NCBI RefSeq assembly: GCF_015594845.1
Contig: NZ_JADNRK010000017.1
Coordinates: forward strand, 1 to 44,695
Source: Alkalibacter mobilis
Lineage (GTDB): Bacteria; Bacillota; Clostridia; Eubacteriales; Alkalibacteraceae
Reading direction: 5' to 3'
Length of the DNA stretch: 44,695 nt
Positions within the stretch are counted from its first letter, which is position 1. Every line of letters begins with the position of its first letter. The notes under the pieces are model-generated. The model saw nothing but the letters and a program-made list of their open reading frames with translations, was not told the origin of the DNA and ran no database searches. A program made the position numbers and the translations under genes. Positions 1 to 8,684 of the stretch are shown here, in pieces.

Positions 1-2
1 CC

Positions 3-911
3 GTAACCGCAAGCCATGTTGTTACGGAAACCGAAGGTGCGGAAGATGAGTTGACCAATACAGTCACCGCCATCTACGCTACAGGCGTTACTGGCATCAC
101 TTCTGTAACCGCGACCGATACTCATACGGTCCAGCTTGTACATCCGGACATTCAAATCATCAAAGATGCTGACGTAACTACTGCAAAAGTAGGACAAACA
201 GTCACTTACACAATTTCTGTTACAAATACAGGTGACTGGGCGCTAGAAAACTTGGCGGTCAACGATAGCTTGATGGGAGATATAACTTCTGCATTTGGAT
301 TTGAAACTAGTCTGGCAGCAGGAGCAACCAAAACAGCTGTATTGCCTTACATTGTACAAGCGGAAGATGTCAATGCAGAAATGAAACTCATCAACACAGC
401 TGACGTATATGCCAATCCAGTAGGACTTCCAAACGATATAACTGATGAAGACAGCGCAGAAGTAACCATTACCATGAATTATGATACAGCATGGGCATAT
501 AATGCAGATTACTCATTGGAAAATTGGGACTTGGTCAAATCCAATAACTGGGGATGGACTAACAAACTTCCAGCAGAAGAAGGAACATTTGAATTTGATT
601 TGATCATGGGTGCAGGTGGAAATATTCCATCTAGCGGAACAATCGTAGGAAGCGTTACAGCAGTTGTAACAGCAGATCCTCAAAATATTGGAGCGTTCTG
701 TGTTAGTGTCACTTATGATCTTGATGCAGGATACGAAATGGACGGCTTGCCACACATCTGGATCGGAAGTACTCCACTTCCTACAAAAAATAATAAAATG
801 ACAGATTCTCCCGGTCAGTTCCCATATGACGGAACAGAAACCATCTGCAACGTTATACCAGATAAGGATGGATTCCTGTATGTTGCATTCCACTCAGTAA
901 TCGAATACTGA
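3..911 (+). CDS. DUF11-repeat surface protein, 3' part only
   Basis: The reading frame is open from the window edge, so the start lies outside; the TTG at 51 is an internal codon. The visible part is Thr/Val-rich and includes one domain resembling the DUF11 / conserved-repeat family (about residues 45-145 of the visible part, with VGQTVTYTISVTNTG and a later alternating beta pattern). The last 150 residues (from YDTAWAYNADYSLENW) form a separate Trp/Gly-rich region that I do not recognise. There is no LPxTG motif or terminal membrane helix, so it is not a standard sortase substrate. The family is normally secreted and part of large cell-surface proteins. Function beyond a surface role is unknown. 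Confidence 0.75.
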   Translation, partial: VTASHVVTETEGAEDELTNTVTAIYATGVTGITSVTATDTHTVQLVHPDIQIIKDADVTTAKVGQTVTYTISVTNTGDWALENLAVNDSLMGDITSAFGFETSLAAGATKTAVLPYIVQAEDVNAEMKLINTADVYANPVGLPNDITDEDSAEVTITMNYDTAWAYNADYSLENWDLVKSNNWGWTNKLPAEEGTFEFDLIMGAGGNIPSSGTIVGSVTAVVTADPQNIGAFCVSVTYDLDAGYEMDGLPHIWIGSTPLPTKNNKMTDSPGQFPYDGTETICNVIPDKDGFLYVAFHSVIEY

Positions 912-927
912 TCCATAGCAATAACCC

Positions 928-971
928 TGGATCTCCCCAAGAACTTTAGTTCGAAGGGAGATCCATTTTTT
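928..971 (+). terminator. Rho-independent terminator of the surface protein gene
   Basis: The arms TGGATCTCCC (928-937) and GGGAGATCCA (956-965) pair perfectly and are followed by six T. It sits 17 nt after the stop codon. Confidence 0.9.
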
Positions 972-1252
972 ATTGTATAATCTCTCCCCTAGGTCAAGTT
1001 ATGATCTTATTCCATAATAACATCAATCATATTTTCAAAAGGTCAAAATCAAAGTTCTGATTATTTTTAAACACAATAAATAAAGTCTCGATATTTTACC
1101 TCTTATAATTCATTTTTCATCTTGAACATTTCTCATAAACTTACTTTTCGTTCTCTTGCACCTTTCAAAGTTCTTCAATGCAATTTGTTGCCTTAGGTTG
1201 AAGAACAATTTTGAATCAGTGCTATTATTTACCGCTTTTAATATTAGGTAAA
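972..1252. other. AT-rich intergenic / leader-side region of the CRISPR array
   Basis: No credible gene is present. An inverted repeat (GTTCTTCAA at 1170-1178, TTGAAGAAC at 1198-1206, 19-nt loop) is the only clear structure. The stretch next to the first repeat is the candidate CRISPR leader because the repeats read left to right. Confidence 0.5.
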
Positions 1253-1261
1253 TGATATAAT
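1253..1261 (+). promoter_or_regulatory. Extended -10 promoter at the head of the CRISPR array
   Basis: TGATATAAT is a perfect extended -10 (TGN plus TATAAT). No good -35 is visible, which is usual for extended -10 promoters. Transcription would start near 1268, about 11 nt before the first repeat, giving a + strand pre-crRNA. Confidence 0.6.
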
Positions 1262-1278
1262 AAAAAAGAAGTTTTTCT

Positions 1279-3822
1279 TTTGTAGCTCCCTTATGAATTT
1301 TGGTATATTAGACGTTGACAGACGATTGGATAATCCAAGAGAAGGTTGTAGCTCCCTTATGAATTTTGGTATATTAGACGACCGTGTCTTTCGGTGCTTC
1401 TGGTTCTTCTGTTGTAGCTCCCTTATGAATTTTGGTATATTAGACGAATAGAGAGCGGACACTATTCATCGTATGAGTTGTAGCTCCCTTATGAATTTTG
1501 GTATATTAGACGTGCGCTATGTTTTAAAATCGATCAGCTAACGTTGTAGCTCCCTTATGAATTTTGGTATATTAGACGAATAGATGCACGTCTTAACGAA
1601 CAGTTCACGTTGTAGCTCCCTTATGAATTTTGGTATATTAGACGATAAAGCAGAAATGGGGTGAATGAGTGAGCGTTGTAGCTCCCTTATGAATTTTGGT
1701 ATATTAGACGGTCTACATAGATAACAATTACAAGATACTTGTTGTAGCTCCCTTATGAATTTTGGTATATTAGACGAACGGATTCGGTACTCTAACTAAA
1801 TCCGCCGTTGTAGCTCCCTTATGAATTTTGGTATATTAGACGTTCGGCTTTTGTTCTGTGTGATTTTTTTTCGTTGTAGCTCCCTTATGAATTTTGGTAT
1901 ATTAGACGAGAAGTTTGAAACGGTGGCCAAAGAGATAAGTTGTAGCTCCCTTATGAATTTTGGTATATTAGACGATTAAAGCGTATTGGTAATATTGGTG
2001 TAATGTTGTAGCTCCCTTATGAATTTTGGTATATTAGACGGCCAAGTCTGTAGCCAATACTTGGGAAGAAGTTGTAGCTCCCTTATGAATTTTGGTATAT
2101 TAGACGTACAGATGAAGAACTAGGCACAGGAGATGGGTTGTAGCTCCCTTATGAATTTTGGTATATTAGACGTGTCAGTTTGCAAAGCTCTAGGCATAAA
2201 AAGTTGTAGCTCCCTTATGAATTTTGGTATATTAGACGGGAAAAAGAAAATGCCTAAGGTGACGGCAAGTTGTAGCTCCCTTATGAATTTTGGTATATTA
2301 GACGACCTTTCGTTTCAGGAATTGAATTGTATGAGTTGTAGCTCCCTTATGAATTTTGGTATATTAGACGACCTTTCGTTTCAGGAATTGAATTGTATGA
2401 GTTGTAGCTCCCTTATGAATTTTGGTATATTAGACGATGCCTATAGGCTTAAAACTGGTAAAAGTCGTTGTAGCTCCCTTATGAATTTTGGTATATTAGA
2501 CGTGGAACGTTCGTTACATCATGGGCGCGACAGTTGTAGCTCCCTTATGAATTTTGGTATATTAGACGAACCGCCAACGTACGCAAACGTACGCAGACGT
2601 TGTAGCTCCCTTATGAATTTTGGTATATTAGACGGCCGATAAGTAAACTAGCTGGGATGTTGTCGTTGTAGCTCCCTTATGAATTTTGGTATATTAGACG
2701 GTAGAAAGACATCTTAAAGAAAAGTTCAAAGTTGTAGCTCCCTTATGAATTTTGGTATATTAGACGCCATGGGATCTTTCGTGTAGTAAACATCCAGTTG
2801 TAGCTCCCTTATGAATTTTGGTATATTAGACGGCCGTCAAGAAAGAGATCACCAAAAACTGCGTTGTAGCTCCCTTATGAATTTTGGTATATTAGACGGA
2901 AATCTATTTGCTTGATAGAGGCGAACGCGTTGTAGCTCCCTTATGAATTTTGGTATATTAGACGGTTACGAATCTGCAAGGTTCTATGACCGTTGTTGTA
3001 GCTCCCTTATGAATTTTGGTATATTAGACGTATCTACGTGCATTTAATATTCTAGTCGGAGTTGTAGCTCCCTTATGAATTTTGGTATATTAGACGTCGA
3101 AAAAGGATTGAACCCCTATTTCCAAGGTTGTAGCTCCCTTATGAATTTTGGTATATTAGACGACGGGGCATCGAATCCGTATGCCGTATCAGGTTGTAGC
3201 TCCCTTATGAATTTTGGTATATTAGACGGGGAGATAGCGACAGGACTCGACTACACACGTTGTAGCTCCCTTATGAATTTTGGTATATTAGACGAATACC
3301 AGATAACCAATGACATGTATCTCAGTTGTAGCTCCCTTATGAATTTTGGTATATTAGACGGAGACTACTATGCCAATAATAGCGAAAACAGTTGTAGCTC
3401 CCTTATGAATTTTGGTATATTAGACGCGATGATCAAAAGAAGTTTGGAAATTTAGCGTTGTAGCTCCCTTATGAATTTTGGTATATTAGACGCACTAGTT
3501 CTCCCAGCATCTGGATATATTCGTTGTAGCTCCCTTATGAATTTTGGTATATTAGACGTCTATGACCAGGACTTTTTACAGTATATGTGTTGTAGCTCCC
3601 TTATGAATTTTGGTATATTAGACGAGTTGAATTAGAGGGTCATAGATCAATAATGTTGTAGCTCCCTTATGAATTTTGGTATATTAGACGCAAAAGATAC
3701 GTAATCACTATAATAGAACTGTTGTAGCTCCCTTATGAATTTTGGTATATTAGACGAAAGGATATTTTCATCAATAAAGACTGGGAGTTGTAGCTCCCTT
3801 ATGAATTTTGGTATATTAGACG
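1279..3822 (+). CRISPR. Type II-C CRISPR array: 39 repeats of 36 nt, 38 spacers of 30 nt
   Basis: The repeat begins GTTGTAGCTCCCTTATGAAT and ends TTTGGTATATTAGACG. Starts fall on an exact 66-nt period from 1279 to 3787. The sequence head matches the Neisseria/Campylobacter-like II-C repeat in the crRNA-sense direction, so crRNAs are read on the + strand, opposite to cas9-cas1-cas2. The first repeat differs only at base 1 (T instead of G); the last is perfect. Spacers 16 (2305-2334) and 17 (2371-2400) are identical. Each repeat contains TGG-TATATT at repeat positions 23-31, an extended -10 element. The apparent proteins across this region are only translations of the repeats. The array's number of spacers and uniform lengths suggest an active system. 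Confidence 0.99.
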
Positions 3823-3828
3823 ACGCCA

Positions 3829-3872
3829 AAAATCAAACCCTTGGTATCATTGGATATCAGGGGTTTGGTTTT
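3829..3872 (+). terminator. Hairpin terminator between the array and cas2
   Basis: A 20-bp stem with three G:U pairs and an ATTG loop (3849-3852) lies 6 nt after the last repeat; the 3' arm ends in TTTT. Two of the wobble pairs are G:U only in the + strand RNA, so it is more stable as the end of the CRISPR transcript than as the end of the cas operon. Confidence 0.7.
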
Positions 3873-3912
3873 ATAAATTCCTTATGTATTCGGTTATAAT
3901 TTGTTGTTTTTT

Positions 3913-4233
3913 CTAAAAAATTGTTAATTGCTCACATACAAACGGTGTATCATCCTGCTTGTAGTCACCTAACAAAATTTCCATAGCTTCATATTGTTTT
4001 TCTGTTACAACCATCAGGCGTATGGATCCATTATCCGGTAGATTGACTTGCAATCGCTCTCGGTGCTTGTTGACTGCATCAATACCGTTGCAAACTCTTC
4101 CATAAACTGAGAATTGAATCATGTGATAACCGTCTTTCAATAAAAAATTTCGGAACTGAGTGGCTTCTCTTCTTTCTCTTTTCTTCTTAACCGGCAAGTC
4201 AAAAAAAACAATCATTCTCATAAATTTATTCAT
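3913..4233 (-). CDS. cas2: CRISPR-associated endonuclease Cas2
   Basis: A 106-residue protein with the Cas2 start MRMIVFFDLP, in which the Asp of FFDLP is the conserved residue of the ferredoxin-like fold, followed by RNFLLKDGYHMIQFSVYGR. Cas2 forms the Cas1-Cas2 integrase that inserts new spacers. Its gene overlaps the end of cas1 by 8 bp, so the two are co-translated. It is the last gene of the cas9-cas1-cas2 operon and no csn2 or cas4 follows, which defines subtype II-C. The start could be the first or the fifth codon; the overlap favours neither strongly. Confidence 0.96.
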   Translation of the reverse strand: MNKFMRMIVFFDLPVKKKRERREATQFRNFLLKDGYHMIQFSVYGRVCNGIDAVNKHRERLQVNLPDNGSIRLMVVTEKQYEAMEILLGDYKQDDTPFVCEQLTIF

Positions 4234-5128
4234 ATGAATGTTGTCTTAGTCCAATCAACCTAGGTAGTAATAGCTCATCCGTTCCTTCCTCAAGAGTTCT
4301 AGTAAGACTTTTTACAGTTCTTTCGATAGCATAACTAACACTGTGAATTTGATTTCCTGACTCAACGCTACAGTTAAGTAGATTAAATAGCTGATGTTTT
4401 ATTGCCGGTTTTAAATCAGCCTCATTGTCATAGGAAATATTTTTCCCGACAAACAAATCTACAATCGGCCTGAACGGTTCCATCAAGTCATCTGCCAAAT
4501 TAAAACTATTTTGCTCATTGTGATGAAATATCCCAAGTGAGGGTTCAAACCCATAAGAAGCCAACTGCCGAGCCATACACCCTCGTAATATTGCATATCC
4601 GTAGTTTAGAGATGCATTGACTGTACTATCGATCCCTCTATAAAATTCATTTCCAAACAATTTGGAAAAATAGTATCTTGCCGCTCTTCCTTCAGCGTTG
4701 TCTACATCGCCAGATTTTACGTTTTCTTTAATATCAAGAAGTTTTATCGAACCATCCTTATTCAACAATTTCAAACATATGGCTTGGTTTTCGATCTTTG
4801 TTTGCACAACATCTTTCCACAATTGTTTTATAAATGGTTTCTTTTGATTTAGTTGTTTCTTCAGCACTTTTAACTTTCTGCTATGAGACCACATGGGCAA
4901 AAGAAGCCCACAAGGCAAATGCTTTTGATCGCAAACAAAAACAGTGACCCCTTTCTCGCTTAATGCTGAAAGCAAATATACTGAAATGTTACTTTTCAAA
5001 TCTTCCAGCATCAGGCAATTTATATCTTCTATGGGTATGCTGAAAGTATCGTCTGCTTGGACAATAAGTTGATTATTTTTACAACTTAACTTTGCCGATG
5101 ATGAAACAAAAATATTTCGATATCCCAT
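4226..5128 (-). CDS. cas1: Type II CRISPR-associated integrase Cas1
   Basis: A 300-residue protein typical of type II Cas1. Catalytic metal ligands are readable: E146 in NAEGRAARYYF, H202 in GIFHHNEQNSFN and E217 in DDLMEPFRPIVD. These are at nearly the same spacing as in well-studied type II Cas1 proteins. Cas1 with Cas2 captures protospacers and integrates them at the leader end. It lies 11 nt after cas9 and overlaps cas2, so all three genes form one operon from the cas9 promoter. Confidence 0.97.
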   Translation of the reverse strand: MGYRNIFVSSSAKLSCKNNQLIVQADDTFSIPIEDINCLMLEDLKSNISVYLLSALSEKGVTVFVCDQKHLPCGLLLPMWSHSRKLKVLKKQLNQKKPFIKQLWKDVVQTKIENQAICLKLLNKDGSIKLLDIKENVKSGDVDNAEGRAARYYFSKLFGNEFYRGIDSTVNASLNYGYAILRGCMARQLASYGFEPSLGIFHHNEQNSFNLADDLMEPFRPIVDLFVGKNISYDNEADLKPAIKHQLFNLLNCSVESGNQIHSVSYAIERTVKSLTRTLEEGTDELLLPRLIGLRQHSYE

Positions 5129-5139
5129 CTCGCACCTTC

Positions 5140-8100
5140 TTACTTAAGGGGCATACGCATTTCTTTGCGTACTTCATCATACTGTCCTAATGGATCAACC
5201 TGAAATTTCACTAAGTTTTTTAGAGTTTTTATTCCCAAACTTTTTACTTCGTATGTATTGTCGTGATTTATTACCGTAATGGACCCTGTATTTATTCCAG
5301 CTTTGACGAAATAAAATTTTTGAATATCGCTTTCTTTATTCCTTCCTAATGTACTTTCTGCACTTACTGTAGTCATCCTTATTGGTTTTTTTGATTCTAC
5401 CTCAATCAAATCATTTGGGTATAAAGAAAAAATAAAATCCTCTTCATTCATCTCTTTCCAATTGTCATAGTTTTTGTTAGCTACTACTGCTTTATTCGGG
5501 AGTTTATCTTTCATCCTATCTGCTATATACAAAGGTACAAAATAATATCCGTCATCTTCCACATGGAAAACATCAATTCTTATCATGCTGTCATTGAGGG
5601 CAACTCCATTTCCATCATGAACATCTACACCCATTGTTGCTTTTTCTATTATTTTTACTTTTTTGACCAACGGCCCCTGATCACCTGAGCTGGTGGGTTT
5701 GTAGAACGGTTCTTTAAAGGCTTTTTCTCCGTTACCCCCAAATCCAATCAATTGTGTTTTCAAGGCTTCGTATAGTAATTTGTCGCTCTCAGGATTAAAG
5801 TATCCGGCTATTTCACCTTCTTTGTCCAGTTTCAAATTTTGTATTGGTCTCTTAAGTACTAACAAACCTTCATCTTGCAGTCTTGGACTATAAATAGTCT
5901 CTTTATGGGCTGGTCCGGTAATTTTTCTCCTTGGCATACGAGATACAAATATTGGGTCATAATTCTCACCTTTATACATACCTGTATTCTTCAAGAATCC
6001 TACGGGATCATCCATAAGACGTATTTCTAGTTCGTTTCTGAAATCATGCCACGGCATCGGGAATTTTTCAATGATCTCCCCTGTCCTTTTGTCAACAACA
6101 TGTTCTTCCTTTTGTACATATCTTCGCTCTTTATAATCATAATATTTCGAAACCTTTTGAATCATGCCATCGGTCGTGCAGGCAACTACCAATGCATCAA
6201 CTGTATGATGCAAGTCACCGTTTTCCCTAACTTTTGTGATTCCCCACCTCTTTCTTAAAAAACTGGTTATTGATCCATTTACTGCTGTTACCTTCTTCTT
6301 TTTGTTTGTGTTGTTATCTTCGAATAATAAATAGTCATTTAGATAATTCAGCATAAACCTGGAAATATGTTTTGTATCATTTAGATTTCGGTCTTTGAAC
6401 TTGCTTTTATCTTCATCTGTGAGTTTCTCTTTTAACATATTAGTTCTTTTTCTTTTATCTTTAATGGCATTGTTGACCCAAACTTTGAACTTGTCAGCTT
6501 TCTCACCTTTAAGATATTCCAACGGCAATCTATTTCCCTTTTGTCGGTTCTCGCTAGCCAAGACTACTACTTTATTTGCATACCCATCATCAAAAGATAT
6601 GCTATATGGGATTATATGGTCTACGTCCGCATATCCAGTTTCGAATAGTCTGACTGCTTGTATTTCTCTCAATGAGTAAGGGCAAATACCATCTTGCTGT
6701 TGCCAGAGCTTATATTTGACTATGTCCATGCCTGTTGGATTTAGGCGACCCAGTTCTTTCAGCCTTTCTTTAATTCTCTCGTTTAATGCACGATTTTCTT
6801 TCATACCCTTCTCGATTTCATTTCTATCTTGAAAGTTTTTCGCCATTTCTCTAGCCAATTCCACACCGATAAAAGTCGGGCTTTTATCATACTTTCGTAT
6901 TATACCATTAACGACTTTTCTAGTCTGAGCAACTGCTCTTCGAACTACAGGACTTGTAATTTCATCAAACTCCTCTATTTCCGCCGGAAGTAAGAAATAT
7001 TTCTCCTTACCCCCATGTGCCCGGAAATCATACCCAGCTTTTTCACATGCTTCATTATATTTTGATCCTTCTTCCATGAAAGGAATGATTTTATACAATG
7101 CCTTTATGCTTAAAGCTGCAAACTTGTTGAAACCATTAATATTCGCCAATAACGATTCTAAATCTGCTTTTGGCAATCCTAACGGCCTTAGATATTCAAT
7201 TATTTTTTCATCTGTCTTATATACAGTAAATGCATATGCAATAGTATTCAAAGCTTCCTCGTCATAAGATGCTATTTTATTTTTTTCTACTTTATCCAGG
7301 GCAAGACGGATTTTGTGAAACCCGGTTAAATAAGTAAATTTTGTTTTCTTCTCGACTTCGTCAATCGATTTGGTTCCATAACTCAAATTTGCAAACAATG
7401 CTTTTTCAGGAATTTCTAATTTTTTTCTTATTTTATCAAATGTCAAATTTTGCACTTTGAATGCCAGTCCCTTAATTATATTACGTTCCTCTTTTGTCAG
7501 AAATCTTTGATTTCCATCAAGAGTAATTTTCATATGATTTATATTCTGAAGCAAATTAAAGTATTCAAATGAATAAGCTGCTTTAGGGGCTCTTTTTTCT
7601 TCCTTTTCAAACCGACAGTTGCCAATCATTTTTTCAATCTGATTTCCAGCATAAGGGCTTGGCTCCCCAGGACCCTCATCAAAAGAGCGTTGAGAAAACA
7701 AAATGTCGATGTATTCATCTTCCAGTAATTTGTCCATGATCAAATTACCAAATTCTCGTTGCTTGTTGAAAATCTGTTGAACTTCATCCAGTACCATGCT
7801 TCTTGCTATAGTATGAGAGTAGTCATCACTTTTATTTCGTTTGTGTTCTTCAAATTTTGAATCTAAATATAGCATTTCTCCTATTGTTCTATATCCTTTT
7901 TCTTCCATTAACTTACTATTTTCATCGACTGCCTTGAGCAGTTTTCCTGATTCTTCATTCGCATTGCGTTCTGACTTTCGATTTGATTTAAATCCTCTCC
8001 TCTGTGCCAGGTGTATCAGTAACCGCACGATTTCATCTTGGTTTAACACCCGATCCAATGACTCCACACGAATTTGATAGATGTCTGTATTATTTCCGTT

Positions 8101-8382
8101 ATGAAATATTGATTCCACATTTTGTACTGTAATGAAACCCCTATTTATTAGTAATTGCTTTATACGGTCCAAACGGTGTTTTTTGCGTCGTATCCTTCTT
8201 CTGGCACTTCTTGCTTCTCTTCGTGGCAAAGCCAATGAAGCACCATCCTTAGGGTTTTCCGCCCGATCGAAAATCCGGACTCCCATATCCATTATTTTTT
8301 CTGGTTCGTCGTTTTGATTCAAGGCGACAGTCGCCCACCCAACAGATGTGATACCTATATCAAGTCCAATTTTATAACTCAT
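5140..8382 (-). CDS. cas9: Type II-C CRISPR RNA-guided endonuclease Cas9
   Basis: 1080 residues, the usual compact II-C size. The ATG at 8382 has GGGAGGTG seven bases upstream; an upstream in-frame ATG at 8421 lies inside the promoter and is unlikely. Domains in order: RuvC-I with D8 (GLDIGITSVGWA), Arg-rich bridge helix about 54-72, REC lobe about 80-495, RuvC-II with E508 (FIGVELARE), HNH about 560-625 with D588-H589 (DVDHIIPYS), N603 and N612, RuvC-III with H725/H726 and D729 (DLHHTVDALVVA), then a C-terminal WED/PAM-interacting region. All nuclease residues are present, so it should cut both strands. It acts with the crRNAs of the array at 1279-3822 and the tracrRNA just upstream. PAM preference cannot be read from sequence. 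Confidence 0.98.
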   Translation of the reverse strand: MSYKIGLDIGITSVGWATVALNQNDEPEKIMDMGVRIFDRAENPKDGASLALPRREARSARRRIRRKKHRLDRIKQLLINRGFITVQNVESIFHNGNNTDIYQIRVESLDRVLNQDEIVRLLIHLAQRRGFKSNRKSERNANEESGKLLKAVDENSKLMEEKGYRTIGEMLYLDSKFEEHKRNKSDDYSHTIARSMVLDEVQQIFNKQREFGNLIMDKLLEDEYIDILFSQRSFDEGPGEPSPYAGNQIEKMIGNCRFEKEEKRAPKAAYSFEYFNLLQNINHMKITLDGNQRFLTKEERNIIKGLAFKVQNLTFDKIRKKLEIPEKALFANLSYGTKSIDEVEKKTKFTYLTGFHKIRLALDKVEKNKIASYDEEALNTIAYAFTVYKTDEKIIEYLRPLGLPKADLESLLANINGFNKFAALSIKALYKIIPFMEEGSKYNEACEKAGYDFRAHGGKEKYFLLPAEIEEFDEITSPVVRRAVAQTRKVVNGIIRKYDKSPTFIGVELAREMAKNFQDRNEIEKGMKENRALNERIKERLKELGRLNPTGMDIVKYKLWQQQDGICPYSLREIQAVRLFETGYADVDHIIPYSISFDDGYANKVVVLASENRQKGNRLPLEYLKGEKADKFKVWVNNAIKDKRKRTNMLKEKLTDEDKSKFKDRNLNDTKHISRFMLNYLNDYLLFEDNNTNKKKKVTAVNGSITSFLRKRWGITKVRENGDLHHTVDALVVACTTDGMIQKVSKYYDYKERRYVQKEEHVVDKRTGEIIEKFPMPWHDFRNELEIRLMDDPVGFLKNTGMYKGENYDPIFVSRMPRRKITGPAHKETIYSPRLQDEGLLVLKRPIQNLKLDKEGEIAGYFNPESDKLLYEALKTQLIGFGGNGEKAFKEPFYKPTSSGDQGPLVKKVKIIEKATMGVDVHDGNGVALNDSMIRIDVFHVEDDGYYFVPLYIADRMKDKLPNKAVVANKNYDNWKEMNEEDFIFSLYPNDLIEVESKKPIRMTTVSAESTLGRNKESDIQKFYFVKAGINTGSITVINHDNTYEVKSLGIKTLKNLVKFQVDPLGQYDEVRKEMRMPLK

Positions 8383-8406
8383 TAAAAAACACCTCCCTGT
8401 TACACC

Positions 8407-8435
8407 ATTATATAGAAACATATTTTATTTTTCAA
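8407..8435 (-). promoter_or_regulatory. Sigma-A promoter of the cas9-cas1-cas2 operon
   Basis: On the - strand, TTGAAA (8435-8430) and TATAAT (8412-8407) are 17 bp apart. The start point would be near 8400, giving a leader of about 18 nt before the cas9 ATG at 8382. It lies directly after the tracrRNA terminator. Confidence 0.85.
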
Positions 8436-8443
8436 ATTTTTAC

Positions 8444-8538
8444 AAAAAAAGATGACACCCCATCCTAAAATGAGGTGTCAGAGCTTTTCGGTTTGTTACC
8501 TTATTGCAACAACCCTATGAGTTTTGGTACATTAGACA
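8444..8538 (-). ncRNA. tracrRNA with anti-repeat and terminator
   Basis: The DNA at 8503-8538 matches the CRISPR repeat at 27 of 36 positions without gaps, and the - strand transcript is its complement. Most differences are G:U-compatible; true mismatches are a 2x2 internal loop at repeat positions 9-10 and an A:C at 19, like the bulged duplex of known II-C guides. Downstream the RNA reads GUUGCAAUAAGG followed by a nexus region and an end hairpin (8454-8463 with 8470-8479, 10 bp, 6-nt loop) and seven U. The predicted RNA is about 94 nt. The tail resembles the Neisseria meningitidis tracrRNA, including the AAUAAGG segment after the anti-repeat. Confidence 0.93.
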
Positions 8539-8543
8539 CTTAT

Positions 8544-8572
8544 ATAATATCATAAATCTACAAGAATGTTAA
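8544..8572 (-). promoter_or_regulatory. tracrRNA promoter
   Basis: On the - strand TTAACA (8572-8567), a 17-bp spacer and TATTAT (8549-8544) preceded by TGA form an extended sigma-A promoter. The expected start, near 8537, falls at the first base of the anti-repeat, so the RNA begins with little or no extra 5' sequence. Confidence 0.8.
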
Positions 8573-8684
8573 CCTATTTAGAAATAATTTTTAAATCATT
8601 AAATATAGTATTATGCTTAATTTTCCACTCTGAATAAGCAATCGGCTATTTATTCAAATCCAGTTATTCTACATTTATATATAT

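Noticed and set aside
1244-3829. Several open frames with repeated SSLMNFGILD or SSNIPKFIRELQ peptides
   Set aside because: They are translations of the 66-nt CRISPR period and have no other coding sign.
6046-8317. Small + strand frames inside cas9
   Set aside because: Shadows of the Cas9 coding sequence; no ribosome sites and no family features.
8383-8421. Upstream 13-codon extension of Cas9
   Set aside because: It covers the TATAAT promoter at 8407-8412, and the ATG at 8382 has a strong ribosome site and the standard Cas9 start.
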